Source: UBA4417 sp031550085 (GTDB lineage Bacteria > Bacteroidota > Bacteroidia > Bacteroidales > UBA4417). From it: 64,000 nucleotides of DNA. How positions within the stretch are numbered: position 1 is the first letter of the stretch; each line of letters begins with the position of its first letter. Positions 26,345 through 36,600 of the stretch are shown here, one piece after another. The stretch spans positions 96,438-160,437 of the forward strand of contig JAVBOY010000017.1 in assembly GCA_031550085.1 (NCBI GenBank), written 5' to 3'. The notes under the pieces were generated by a model that searched no databases, was not told the origin of the DNA, and saw only the letters and a program-made list of their open reading frames with translations. A program made the translations under genes and the position numbers.

Positions 26345-28033
26345 ATGAAACTGTTTCTTTTTGCGATCCTCGCGACTTTTACATTTTGCTCATTTGCACA
26401 AAACTCAAACCAAAACCTGCTCGTAAAAGAGGAACTTGCCCGCCGCGGAGAAGTTTATTTCCGCTTCCCTTTTACGGATAAAACCCAACTGAACCAACTG
26501 TCAAAAGAAATTTCCATCGACAAGTTCGACAATGCCTGGGTGTATGCTTATGCCAACGAAAAAGAATTTGCAAAATTTCAAAATCACGCCCTCCACTTTG
26601 AAGTGCTAACGGCTCCTTCGGAATTGATCACAGTGGAAATGACCGATGACCCCAAAAAAGTGCTGGCCTGGGATTATTATCCGACCTATGAAGCCTACCT
26701 GGCTTTGATGCAGCAATTTGCCGACGACCATCCTGACATTTGCCGTTTGATTACCATCGGCACCTTGTCGAATACCAACAAACGGAAATTGTTGGCATTG
26801 AAAATATCGAAGAATCCGGATATCCAGGAGTATGAACCGGAATTTTATTATTCTTCCACCATGCATGGCGACGAAACCACCGGTTATATCCTGATGCTTC
26901 ACCTGATCGACTACCTGACCTCAAAGTACGGCAGTGATGACGAAGTTACCCACTTGGTCGATAACATGGAAATATATATCTGTCCGCTGCAAAATCCGGA
27001 TGGAACTTATCGGAGAGGAAACCAATCCGTTACCGGCTCTGTTCGGTACAATGCAAAAAATGTCGACATCAACCGGAATTATCCCGATCCTCGTGACGGG
27101 GCTCATCCTGATGGGAACGCCTGGCAAGAAGAAACCGTTATGATGATGCAATTTTATGAAAATCATCACTTTACCATGAGCGCTAATTTACACGGAGGGG
27201 CCGAACTGATCAACTATCCCTGGGATACCTGGACAAAGATTACGGCCGACGATGCCTGGTGGCGTTACGTTTGCCATGAATATGTCGACACCGTGCACCA
27301 TTATGGGCCATCGGGTTATTTTAACGATGAAGGCAACGGGGTTACCAACGGAGCCGCCTGGTATGTGATCACCGGGGGACAACAGGATTACATGAATTAT
27401 TTTTGCCAGGGACGGGAATCGACGATTGAGTTGTCGTCAACCAAAACACTTCCTGCCAACCAATTGGAAAGTTTCTGGAACTATAATTACCGTTCCCTGC
27501 TAAATTATATGAAACAAGCAACCTACGGGCTGAAAGGTATCATCACCGACAGCATTACCGGCTTGCCGCTTGAGGCGAAAGTAGAATGCATCCTCTTTGA
27601 CAAGGATAGTTCCATGGTATTCTCCGACCCGCAGGTGGGTAATTACCACCGTCTGTTAAAAGCGGGAAGCTATACGGTTACTTTTTCAGCACCGGAATAT
27701 AAAACGAAAACATTTACGGTCAGTATTGCCGACCGTACATCAAAAGAATTGAACGTCCGACTGGTTCCTCTTTCATACAACGGCATTCAGGCAAAAGAAG
27801 AAAATGCTATTTCGATTTTCCCGAATCCTGTGGCCAAGTCGAATACTATCGAGATCAATTCTGCGTTTACCATAAAGTCAGTCCGAATTTTTGATGCCAT
27901 TGGGAATTCAGTTTTATACCATCCTGTTTATTCAAAATACACCTCAATCCCCGCGAATTTTCAAGTTGGGATGTATTATGTAAAAATTGCCACTACCAAC
28001 GGGACTTATACCAAAAAGCTCGTTATTCAGTAA
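26345..28033 (+). CDS. M14 zinc carboxypeptidase with T9SS sorting domain
   Basis: 562 residues from ATG 26345. Signal peptide (MKLFLFAILATFTFCSFAQ), a propeptide-like stretch, then the M14 catalytic domain (about 105-400). Zinc ligands are His174 and Glu177 (MHGDETTG) and His283 (NLHGG). Substrate residues are in DINRNYPD (241-248), and the catalytic Glu is 362 (STIELSS). A carboxypeptidase-regulatory-like fold (about 396-475) follows, then a type A T9SS sorting domain (ISIFPNPVAKSNTIEI...KKLVIQ). It is therefore probably exported through the T9SS and attached to or released from the surface, where it trims C-terminal residues of peptides. Confidence 0.9.
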   Translation: MKLFLFAILATFTFCSFAQNSNQNLLVKEELARRGEVYFRFPFTDKTQLNQLSKEISIDKFDNAWVYAYANEKEFAKFQNHALHFEVLTAPSELITVEMTDDPKKVLAWDYYPTYEAYLALMQQFADDHPDICRLITIGTLSNTNKRKLLALKISKNPDIQEYEPEFYYSSTMHGDETTGYILMLHLIDYLTSKYGSDDEVTHLVDNMEIYICPLQNPDGTYRRGNQSVTGSVRYNAKNVDINRNYPDPRDGAHPDGNAWQEETVMMMQFYENHHFTMSANLHGGAELINYPWDTWTKITADDAWWRYVCHEYVDTVHHYGPSGYFNDEGNGVTNGAAWYVITGGQQDYMNYFCQGRESTIELSSTKTLPANQLESFWNYNYRSLLNYMKQATYGLKGIITDSITGLPLEAKVECILFDKDSSMVFSDPQVGNYHRLLKAGSYTVTFSAPEYKTKTFTVSIADRTSKELNVRLVPLSYNGIQAKEENAISIFPNPVAKSNTIEINSAFTIKSVRIFDAIGNSVLYHPVYSKYTSIPANFQVGMYYVKIATTNGTYTKKLVIQ

Positions 28034-28045
28034 TTTTTAGCCCAT

Positions 28046-28615
28046 ATGCACAAAAAGCTTGCCGTTGCTCTATTATTTTTCGCTGCACTCTTTTGCACCA
28101 GTTGCTTGACGTGTGAACGCAAGGAATATATTGTTAAACTTACCGGACCGGCCTCCGGAACACTGACCATACGCTATATCAATATTTTCAGCAACTGCAT
28201 CGATTCGCTCGGTGAGTACAATGTGGATTATGACGAATTGATCCGGATGTGGCTGCGTGGGAAAAAAATTGAAAAAGATTTCCCGGAAGTTTCCAAACTC
28301 AAAAAACGGCTTTACGAAGAAAACGGGCAGCTATGCGGCGAAGTAACCCTGCAATTTAAAATACTCCGCCAAGTGTATTTGGAAAAGAACGGGACAAATG
28401 CTCCGATCCTCTTTTCACTGGAGTCCTTGAAAGATGATGGGGAAATTTTACTCCGGACAAACGGAAGCTATGATGAAACCGGCCATGGGACAATCACCTG
28501 GATGTCCGATACAAAAGAATTACGATTTACAACCCAAATTGCAAAACCCGACTCCCTGCGAACGGCTTATACGCTTGTTGACATGTGGAGAAAAGATAAA
28601 AGCCCGAAAAAATAG
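28046..28615 (+). CDS. Putative lipoprotein of unknown function
   Basis: 189 residues with a hydrophobic leader ending in a lipobox-like FCTSCLTC (Cys near 20). The rest is a compact mixed fold (YIVKLTGPASGTLTIRYINIF, YEENGQLCGEVTLQFKIL). No motif recognised. It lies 12 bp after the carboxypeptidase gene and 46 bp before an outer-membrane protein gene, so these three are probably cotranscribed; an envelope role is likely. Confidence 0.65.
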   Translation: MHKKLAVALLFFAALFCTSCLTCERKEYIVKLTGPASGTLTIRYINIFSNCIDSLGEYNVDYDELIRMWLRGKKIEKDFPEVSKLKKRLYEENGQLCGEVTLQFKILRQVYLEKNGTNAPILFSLESLKDDGEILLRTNGSYDETGHGTITWMSDTKELRFTTQIAKPDSLRTAYTLVDMWRKDKSPKK

Positions 28616-28661
28616 CCAAAAGAAAAGACATTCACATCATTAGTTATTTAGAGAATCCGTA

Positions 28662-30164
28662 ATGAAACTGATTAAATTTTTTCTTGCTTTAATTTGCCTT
28701 TCTTCGATGGTATCCGGATCTGCACAAGAAATGTTCGGTGTTTCCACAAGTACAAAATCAGACATTGTTGGTTTGTTTTTAAGCCCCACGGCTACGGTTA
28801 CCTCTCCCAATTATATGGGAATCAACTTTCTCAGTTTGGATGTATTTGCTGAAAACAATTATTTATACCTGGCAAAAGAAGAATATAAATTTTCCCGCTT
28901 TTTTAATCCCAACAACCCATTTCCTACGCACGGAGAAAACGACCAGGTAGCTTACGATAATTTTACGGCAACCCCAAAACAAGCTTATATAAATGCGCGG
29001 GTTATCGGGCCTTCCTTTTTTATTTCAAATGGTAAAATGGCCGGAGGTTTCAGCTCGGGCTTCCGAACCATTACTTCTGTAAACGATTTGCCTTATGATG
29101 TGGCGAAATTCATGTACGAAGGGTTGGGGTATACCGGTTTACAAGATACCATGTTCACGCACGATAAACCCTTTTCGGTAGTTGCCGCCGGTTTCGCCGA
29201 ATTTACGTTTAATTTTGCCTACATATTCCACCAGCGATACACCAACCAATGGTCGGTCGGCGCAAACCTGAAATACTTGAAAGGTTATGGCGCCGGGTAT
29301 CTGGATGTAAAAAATTTGAACTACCAAGTCTCCTCGGTCGACACATTGATTATCGATCGTTTGGATGCAACCACCGGATTATCACTACCGGTCGATTATC
29401 AAGCAAATACATTTACATCCACCCCTTTATTCCGGGGAAGCGGAATCGGGCTTGACATTGGTGTTACCTACGAATCGAAAAAGGATTATCAAAAAGCTTG
29501 GCATAAATCGTCCTTATGTAAAGTTCAATATGTCCCTCCGCAATGGCGGGTCAGTGTATCACTTATTGACTTCGGCCGTATAAAGTTCAAAAAGAATGCC
29601 CTCTACCTGGTTTCGGATAACGTTTCAACCACCTGGCTGAATGTGAACACCATGACATACAACAGTATCGATCAGCTGATTGCCGAGGTCAGCAACCAAT
29701 TTTACGGAAACCCGACCGAACTTGTGCAAGGCGACGAAATTACAATCGGGCTTCCAACTGCATTTACCGTCCAGGGCGAATACAGCATCACCGACCATTT
29801 CAGCTTTGGCGGAGCCATGATCGCACCCGTAAAAATCTTCAAACCTTCACTGCAACGCCCCTGGGTTATTGCAGCCATCCCGCGTTACAGCCGCTCCGAT
29901 TTCGAAGTAAGCTTGCCCATGAGTTTTTACAACTGGTATAAATTGCATGTCGGCGCTTCCTTGCAATACCGTGGATTTTTTGTGGGTTCCGACAATTTAG
30001 CAGGTTTCTTTAGTTTTACGGATTTTACCGGAATGAATTTTTACATCGGCTATAAGCTTCAGTTCAAAAAAGGAAGTTGCCGGAAGATTCCGGTTGAATG
30101 CGGCAATCGCGATTATTCCGATTTTCACAAATCCTCCCGGAAATTACGCCCAAAGAACAATTAG
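28662..30164 (+). CDS. Outer-membrane protein, DUF5723-like
   Basis: 500 residues with a signal peptide (cleaved after SGSAQ). The start VGLFLSPTATVTSPNYMGINFLSLDVFAENNYLYL and the repeated aromatic beta strands through the C-terminus (GFSSGFRTI, FNFAYIFHQRYTNQWSVGANLKYLKGYG, WRVSVSLIDFG, FFSFTDFTGMNFYIGYKLQF) fit a large barrel of the DUF5723/FadL-like type common in Bacteroidetes. Function unknown. It ends 4 bp before the convergent permease gene. Confidence 0.72.
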   Translation: MKLIKFFLALICLSSMVSGSAQEMFGVSTSTKSDIVGLFLSPTATVTSPNYMGINFLSLDVFAENNYLYLAKEEYKFSRFFNPNNPFPTHGENDQVAYDNFTATPKQAYINARVIGPSFFISNGKMAGGFSSGFRTITSVNDLPYDVAKFMYEGLGYTGLQDTMFTHDKPFSVVAAGFAEFTFNFAYIFHQRYTNQWSVGANLKYLKGYGAGYLDVKNLNYQVSSVDTLIIDRLDATTGLSLPVDYQANTFTSTPLFRGSGIGLDIGVTYESKKDYQKAWHKSSLCKVQYVPPQWRVSVSLIDFGRIKFKKNALYLVSDNVSTTWLNVNTMTYNSIDQLIAEVSNQFYGNPTELVQGDEITIGLPTAFTVQGEYSITDHFSFGGAMIAPVKIFKPSLQRPWVIAAIPRYSRSDFEVSLPMSFYNWYKLHVGASLQYRGFFVGSDNLAGFFSFTDFTGMNFYIGYKLQFKKGSCRKIPVECGNRDYSDFHKSSRKLRPKNN

Positions 30165-30168
30165 TGCA

Positions 30169-31383
30169 TCAAGATTCAATGGATTTCACATCCATCGAAT
30201 CACGCAATGCATTACCAATCAGCATAAAAGCTAACACAAGCAGCATAATGGCTACACCCGGAAAAATAGCCAGAAAAGAATAATCCAAAATACTGTATCC
30301 ATAATTTTCTTTAATCATGGAACCCCACGAAGGTACGGGAGGCTGAACGCCAATACCTAAAAAAGAAAGCCCGGCTTCCAACAAAATGGCGGAAGCAAAA
30401 TTTGCTGCTGAAATCACAATTACTGCCGCCAGAGTATTGGGAAGCAAATGCTTGAAAATAATCCGCCCATTTGAAAAGCCCAAAGCTTTCGCCGCTTCCG
30501 AAAATTCTTTTTCCCGCAAGCCCATCATTTGGCCCCGGACGACACGGGCTACATCCACCCAGGCTGTCAAGCCCACTGCAACAAAAATTTGCCAAAAACC
30601 TTTTCCCAAAACAAATGTAATGGCAATCACCAATAGCAAAGTTGGAACTGCCCACACCACATTGATAAACCAAACAATGAGGTCGTCCACCCGCCCGCCG
30701 AAATATCCGGCAATGGCCCCTAAAATTATCCCGATTGCCAGTGAAATCAAGACGGAAATCAGCCCGACCGATAAACTGACCCGTGTACCGATAATAAGCT
30801 GGCTCAACACATCATGTCCGTACCGGTCGGTGCCGAGCCAATAAGTCTGGGTTGCGATGTTATTTTTTCGAATAAAATCGTATAAATCCGTTGTTTTGAA
30901 CGATTTTTGAATGCCGTCAACCGTAACAAACCGGATTTCGCCGTTTTTGCTTTCAATGGGATGGCTTTCATTTAAGGCAAAAGCCACATCGGCAACAGGT
31001 AGCGAAAAAGTATCTGCTGTTTGGTATTCCGTATAAAAAATAGAATCATTCCGAAAAGAATAAGCGGTGACCGGTATTTCCTGGTACTTGCTTTTCCGGC
31101 CGAACAACATGCAGGAAAAAACGGATTTGGATTCCTCTGCCTCGTTCTTTCTCACTTTCAACATCGTAACCTGAAAACCAGGTTTTCGGGTCGCCAACGA
31201 AAGATTTTGTGCATTGGCATACGGTGTTTGATCCGGAGAAATCAAATAGCCTAAAATAGCCACAAGGGTTGATACCCCGATCAGAATCAACGAAGCAAGC
31301 GCAATTTTCTTTTTTAGAAAACGTTTCCACGCTAATTTCCCCAATGAACCGGAGGTTTCATATTTTCTTTTCCTGAAAAGCAA
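30169..31383 (-). CDS. Oligopeptide/dipeptide ABC transporter permease (DppC/OppC type)
   Basis: 404 residues, about 100 longer than E. coli DppC. An N-terminal OppC-like region (WKRFLKKKIALASLILIGVSTLVAILGYL) is followed by a periplasmic insertion of roughly 120 residues (about 65-185). Then come the HWLGTDRYGHDVLSQLIIGTRVSL-like block (here YWLGTDRYGHDVLSQ), the EAA loop (GQMMGLREKEFSEAAKALG) and the final PSWGSMIKE signature. It should partner the DppB-type permease at 13431-14510. Its promoter lies directly upstream. Confidence 0.9.
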   Translation of the reverse strand: MLFRKRKYETSGSLGKLAWKRFLKKKIALASLILIGVSTLVAILGYLISPDQTPYANAQNLSLATRKPGFQVTMLKVRKNEAEESKSVFSCMLFGRKSKYQEIPVTAYSFRNDSIFYTEYQTADTFSLPVADVAFALNESHPIESKNGEIRFVTVDGIQKSFKTTDLYDFIRKNNIATQTYWLGTDRYGHDVLSQLIIGTRVSLSVGLISVLISLAIGIILGAIAGYFGGRVDDLIVWFINVVWAVPTLLLVIAITFVLGKGFWQIFVAVGLTAWVDVARVVRGQMMGLREKEFSEAAKALGFSNGRIIFKHLLPNTLAAVIVISAANFASAILLEAGLSFLGIGVQPPVPSWGSMIKENYGYSILDYSFLAIFPGVAIMLLVLAFMLIGNALRDSMDVKSIES

Positions 31384-31405
31384 GATTCGAATGATTTTGG
31401 TGGTG

Positions 31406-31413
31406 CAAAACTA
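31406..31413 (-). promoter_or_regulatory. Promoter -7 element for the DppC-type gene
   Basis: TAGTTTTG on the minus strand, perfect TAnnTTTG, 23 bp before the start codon; -33 box weak. Confidence 0.4.
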
Positions 31414-31500
31414 CGGAATTGCCCAATCGATTGAATACAAAAGCGATATTTTTTAGTGGTTGGGGTAAATTTAATTGCACGGCGAAATTAGGTTCGGTTT

Positions 31501-33228
31501 TTAAATATTCCGGATAAATTCATCCAATTTCTGCGATTCGTCCAATCCCAATTTCTTTTTGATCCGGTAACGATGCGTCTTGATGGATTCGGGCGCAATA
31601 TTCAACATTTGAGCAATTTGTTTCGACGACATTCCGATGCGGAAATAGGCGCACAACCGCAAATCACTCACGGAAAGATCATTGCAAACCGATTTTATCC
31701 GGTTAAAAAAGCTGGGGTGTACTTTCTCAAAATGAAGGACAAAATCATCCCAGGTCTTTTCCGTATTCAGGTTATTCTTAATAATCTGGCGAATTTCATC
31801 CAAAGCAGCCTGATCGCCGGTCAAACGTTTTACGGCAACCCCTATTTGTTGCAAAAGATAATTTTTGGTAGAAAGCGCCAACGAAAAAGAAGTGAGTTCC
31901 CGGGTTTGTGCATCGATACGCTCTTCCTGAAGTTTTTCGATCAACTGTTTGCTTTGCAACCGCTCTTCCAAATCCTTGTTTTCAGCTTCTTTAAGTAATG
32001 TTTGTTGATGACTGTGGCGTTTTTGCTGTTGCAAAATAACCAGCCAGGAAGCAATCAGTAAAATAACGGCAAGGGCTGAAACGACGGTGACAATATATCG
32101 CCGCTTGTTCAGCAGTACTTCCTGTTCTTTGATAATCAATTCTTTTTTGGAGCCTTCCAAAAAGGCGGAAATATATGATTGATAGACTTCGATGGGATTG
32201 GCATTTTTGACAATTTCATTGCGTACGGTATCATATGCTCTCAGATAAAAATAAGCACTGTCCGTATTCCGGAATTTTTGATGAATGAGGGATAAAACAT
32301 TTAAGATCGGGGCAATAAGATCCGGGCTTTTTGAATGCTCGGCTATTTTTTTTGCAATTTGAAAATTCTGGTATGCTTGATCCAAATCTTCTATTTCCAA
32401 ATAATAAGAACCCAAGTTTTGATATAAAGTAGATAAAAAGCGCACATTATCAATAAATTGACTTAGGTTTTTCGCCATCGTAAAATAATGAATCGATTTG
32501 TCATACTCCTTTTTCATCAAGTAAATATTCCCAATGTTAACGTAATTCGATGCAGAAAGCCCTTTCTCGTTTTTATCAAGGTAAGGAGCCAGTTTTAGCA
32601 ACGAATCGACAGCAGCATCTAAATCCCCTTGAACAATCGTAATATTTGAATAAATTTGATAGTACTCTAACAAATCCGGATTCGTATAATGCAAGGCCTG
32701 TTTATAATAATCTTTTGCCATATGAAAACTTTCAATATAAAGGCAAATGCGTCCCAATGTCATCAATGAACGGGCAATAAACAGACTGTCTTTCAATTGT
32801 TTGAATTTTTCCATCGAATGCAAGGTCAATCGAAAGGCTTCGTCATAACTTCCTTTCGACACATTATTCATGGCCAATGAATAATGTAACAAGGCGTTGT
32901 AAAAAGGTTCTTCTTTCAATTCCGGTTGCTGCAATTCATGTTGAATGCGCCGGGCCGAAACAGAATCATAAACCCCTTGGGCATAATGCAATTCAGCCTC
33001 TTGGTACATACACTTCCACTTTAATGACAGATGATCCGGATGTTGGTTGGCAATTTGGTAAAGTTGGTTGATTATTTGACGCACCTGAGCTCCCTGCGAA
33101 AAACTGATCTTGCTTGCTTCTTTTGCCAAAGAATCAAACAATTGCAACGAAGAATTCTGAGATAATGTTTCTAACGGGAGAATCAAAAAGCTGCTAAAAA
33201 AAGAAAAAAGAAAAAGAAAAAAGCGCAT
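31501..33228 (-). CDS. TPR sensor with LuxR-type DNA-binding domain
   Basis: 575 residues. Signal peptide (to about 23), TPR repeats across about 30-345 (for example YKQALHYTNPDLLEYYQIYS and YVNIGNIYLMKKEYDKSIHYF), one transmembrane helix (about 378-399), a coiled coil (about 400-450), and a C-terminal helix-turn-helix (about 515-575, LSVSDLRLCAYFRIGMSSKQ... ESIKTHRYRIKKKLGL). This is the one-piece membrane regulator found in many Bacteroidetes, in which periplasmic TPRs sense and a cytoplasmic HTH binds DNA. Target genes are unknown; the T9SS adhesin starts on the opposite strand 458 bp away and could be one. Confidence 0.85.
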   Translation of the reverse strand: MRFFLFLFSFFSSFLILPLETLSQNSSLQLFDSLAKEASKISFSQGAQVRQIINQLYQIANQHPDHLSLKWKCMYQEAELHYAQGVYDSVSARRIQHELQQPELKEEPFYNALLHYSLAMNNVSKGSYDEAFRLTLHSMEKFKQLKDSLFIARSLMTLGRICLYIESFHMAKDYYKQALHYTNPDLLEYYQIYSNITIVQGDLDAAVDSLLKLAPYLDKNEKGLSASNYVNIGNIYLMKKEYDKSIHYFTMAKNLSQFIDNVRFLSTLYQNLGSYYLEIEDLDQAYQNFQIAKKIAEHSKSPDLIAPILNVLSLIHQKFRNTDSAYFYLRAYDTVRNEIVKNANPIEVYQSYISAFLEGSKKELIIKEQEVLLNKRRYIVTVVSALAVILLIASWLVILQQQKRHSHQQTLLKEAENKDLEERLQSKQLIEKLQEERIDAQTRELTSFSLALSTKNYLLQQIGVAVKRLTGDQAALDEIRQIIKNNLNTEKTWDDFVLHFEKVHPSFFNRIKSVCNDLSVSDLRLCAYFRIGMSSKQIAQMLNIAPESIKTHRYRIKKKLGLDESQKLDEFIRNI

Positions 33229-33686
33229 AAATAAGAAAAGAAATCTTTTATGTTTTTCATTTCTTTACAAAACTACAATTTATCTTAAAATGAAAAACTC
33301 TCCTAGCAAAAATCACCATTAAAAAAGAATAATTAGCTGATTATCAGAAATATTTATTTTTTTCAGCTTACCTTTTGTACACCCTTAAAATTTGGTTTTT
33401 TATCGGATTACCTTTTTTTTTGTAAATCCAAAAAGGGGCAACCGTAATTAAACGAACCTGATAATTTTATCAGAGGAAAATGAGTAAGAAAACAGGTTGT
33501 TATTACCGTTGAAAATATTTTGCACATTGGCTGCCCATGCACAAAGGAATATTGCAAAAATAGTAGCGCAAAGAGCCTGACTTAATACCTTAACAAGAAA
33601 AATTTGAAGAGTTACTCAAATTCACAAAAAATAAAACACCCCGACTACAATTTGCATCATTTAATACATTTAAAACCTTTTATTTT
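33229..33686. other. Divergent regulatory spacer before the adhesin
   Basis: 458 bp, AT-rich, no ORF. It holds the regulator's promoter and a small perfect inverted repeat CTGATAATTTTATCAG (33460-33475) that could be an operator. No convincing RNA structure. The adhesin promoter is not clear; TACAATTTG near 33646 has one base too many for the consensus. Confidence 0.45.
33268..33275 (-). promoter_or_regulatory. Promoter -7 element for the LuxR/TPR regulator
   Basis: TAGTTTTG on the minus strand, 39 bp before the start codon. Confidence 0.4.
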
Positions 33687-36600
33687 ATGAAACACAAACT
33701 ACTTTTTAAACAGCTTTTTGCATTCTGGCTGATTGCTTGTTTGAGTTTGCAGATCCATGCATTCTCGCAAGTAAAAAGTGTGCAAGCACCAAAATTTCCT
33801 AAAAGCCCGCTTACATGTGAAGCTCCCCAAAGTTTAACTGTATTGCAACACGTACCCGAATGGTACAATGTACGCTTAGACTGGATTGCACCAATTTCCG
33901 CTCAAGGCGCCGAAATCGGAGAATTGTATAACAACGGGTCTTTTGTTTCCCACCCCGGAGCCGCAAGTAATGGCTTTAATTTAAGTGTTGTTGCAGCAAA
34001 TGCAACTTCTTTAGGCCAAGGGATCGCCAACCCAAATAATTCGGTGGCTGACGATTTTACGCTTACAACCGAAACCCGTATTGACTCTATTACATTTTAT
34101 GCATACCAGACAGAGAACCCTCCTACCTTATATAATGTGACCGGGACTTATGTCCAAATTTTTAACGGGAATCCTTCCAGTGGAGGAACTCTTGTTTGGG
34201 GAGATTTAACCACAAATGTGCTACATACGGCAAAATATGTTGACGCATTCCGTGTAACTTCTACAGCACTTACCGATAAGACCCGCCGCATAAAAGCAAT
34301 AACGGCAGCCATAAACACAACCCTCCAGCCCGGTACTTATTGGATTGAAGTTGCTGCTACAGGAGGAGCCACAGTTAACGCTGTTCCGATAACTATTGAA
34401 GGACAAAACACAACAGGAAATGCTCTAAAAAGGGCTACTAACACTTGGAGCAACTGGACAGATTCAAAACATGGAGGACAGTTTGGTTTGCCATTTGTAT
34501 TATATGGGAATTCTGGATCAACCGACGTTACATTAAGCGGATACAATGTTTACCGGAATAATACCAAATTAACCACAAACCCGGTTACCACCCGCCATTA
34601 TTTGGATTTGACACCAGGAGCAGGAAATTATCAATACGATATTACGGCTGTGTGGAGTGATGGGTGCGAATCAAGTCAAGAGTTGCTTTCCACTATGGTG
34701 AATATGACGCAAGATGTTTGTTCGGAAGTTGCTACCCCGCTTCCCATCAGCGATAACTTTGATGGTACTACTTTCCCATCGGAATGCTGGAAAAGCAAAT
34801 CGGCTGATAATGCTCCATGGGTACGGGCGGCCAACAGTCCTTATCCGTCAGCAACACCCCATTCAGGAGGGCAAATGCTTATGTATAGATCCTGGGCATA
34901 CATAGCAGGACAAAAAGGATTATTCATATCCCCAAAATGCGACATGCCGGGAAACAACTACATGGTAGAGTTTTGGATGTACCGCGATAATTCGACAGGT
35001 TCAGTTGCTTCCCGTGCGGATAAAGTAAATATTTATTTTAGCCAAACGCAAAGTATCGACGGTTTAACTCCTTTGATGACCGTACACCGCTCATCCACTT
35101 TAGCTCCGGCCATTGGTGCGGATAAAAACGGTTGGTATAGGTATCTTGTTGCCATTGATGCTTCCGCTGTCCAATCAGGATACGTTATTTTCGAAGGCAT
35201 TGCGGGAGGTGGTAACAATATGTCTCTCGACGATATCACGATTAAAGAAACTCCTCCTTTTGTCTGTGCAGATCCTACCAATCTTGTTGCAAAAAAGCAT
35301 TCCAATGACTGGTTTGATGTAAAACTTGTGTGGACAGCTCCCGAAGAACAAGTTACCGGAACCATTTCAGGGTACAACATTTACCGCGATGGGGTAAAAG
35401 TAAATACAGCAATGGTCACGGCTACAAATTATACCGACCGCGTACCTTCTGAAGGAACTTATTCTTATACGGTAAAAACCGTTTGGAACAGTTGCGAATC
35501 GGAAGGTTGCACTCCGGTTTCTGTTGAAATGGGAGTATTGGATTGTGCAGTACCAATCACCCAATTCCCTTGGACAGAAGGATTTGAAGATGAGCGTATT
35601 CCTTTCTGCTGGACTCAAACCTACATCTATGAACAAATTCCGTGGGAAGTTGTTACAGCAAATACTTCCATACCAAACACAGCTCATGGTGGTAATTTCA
35701 AAATAATACTTACCGATTTGGATTATGGCCGAGTTACAAGATTAGTCACACCAAAATTTGACCTTACCCGTTTGGAAAATCCAACGCTGACATTCTGGCA
35801 TGCACAAAAATCCGATTGGGGCGGGCAAGATGAATTAAGGGTTTATTACAAAAACAGCCCCACAGCAGCTTGGGAACTTTTGGCAGAATATACAGATGAT
35901 GTACCCAACTGGACAGAAAGAACCATCACCCTTCTTAACCCAACTGCAAACTATTGGATTGGGTTTGAAGGAACTACTGATTACTCGCGGGGAGTAATGA
36001 TTGATGATATTACCGTAAACGGAACACTTTTACCCCCCCCCCCTACAGGTTTGGTAAAAAGGAATTCAGGGTTGGTTGTCACCCTCAACTGGACAGCGCC
36101 AAACGGAGCTACGCCAACAGGGTACAATGTTTATCGCGATGAAGAATTGCAAGGAAACACAAGCCTTGCAACTTATTCTCAAACGGTGCCTCAAGCCGGC
36201 ATATATAACTATTGTGTAAAGGCTGTTTATCCGCAAGGCGAATCAGCACCGGTATGTGAAACGGTTACATGTTCCTTATCAAGCCACACCATTACAGCTT
36301 CAGCCGGAGCCGGAGGAAGTATTTCCCCTTCGGGCGATGTACAAGTTGACCACGGAACCAACAAGACTTTCACCATGACTCCCAATACCGGCTATAAAAT
36401 TAGCCAAGTATTGGTTGACGGGGTAAACAATCCGGAAGCTGTTGCAAATGGCAGCTATACGTTTACCAATGTTACAGCCAACCATACCATTTCTGCAACA
36501 TTTGAGGTTATTAAATATACCATCACAGCTTCAGCCGGAACAGGCGGAAGTATTTCCCCTTCGGGCGATGTACAAGTTGAACACGGAACCAATAAAGCAT

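Noticed and set aside
26336..26345. TTG start for the M14 carboxypeptidase
   Set aside because: ATG 26345 directly begins a standard signal peptide.
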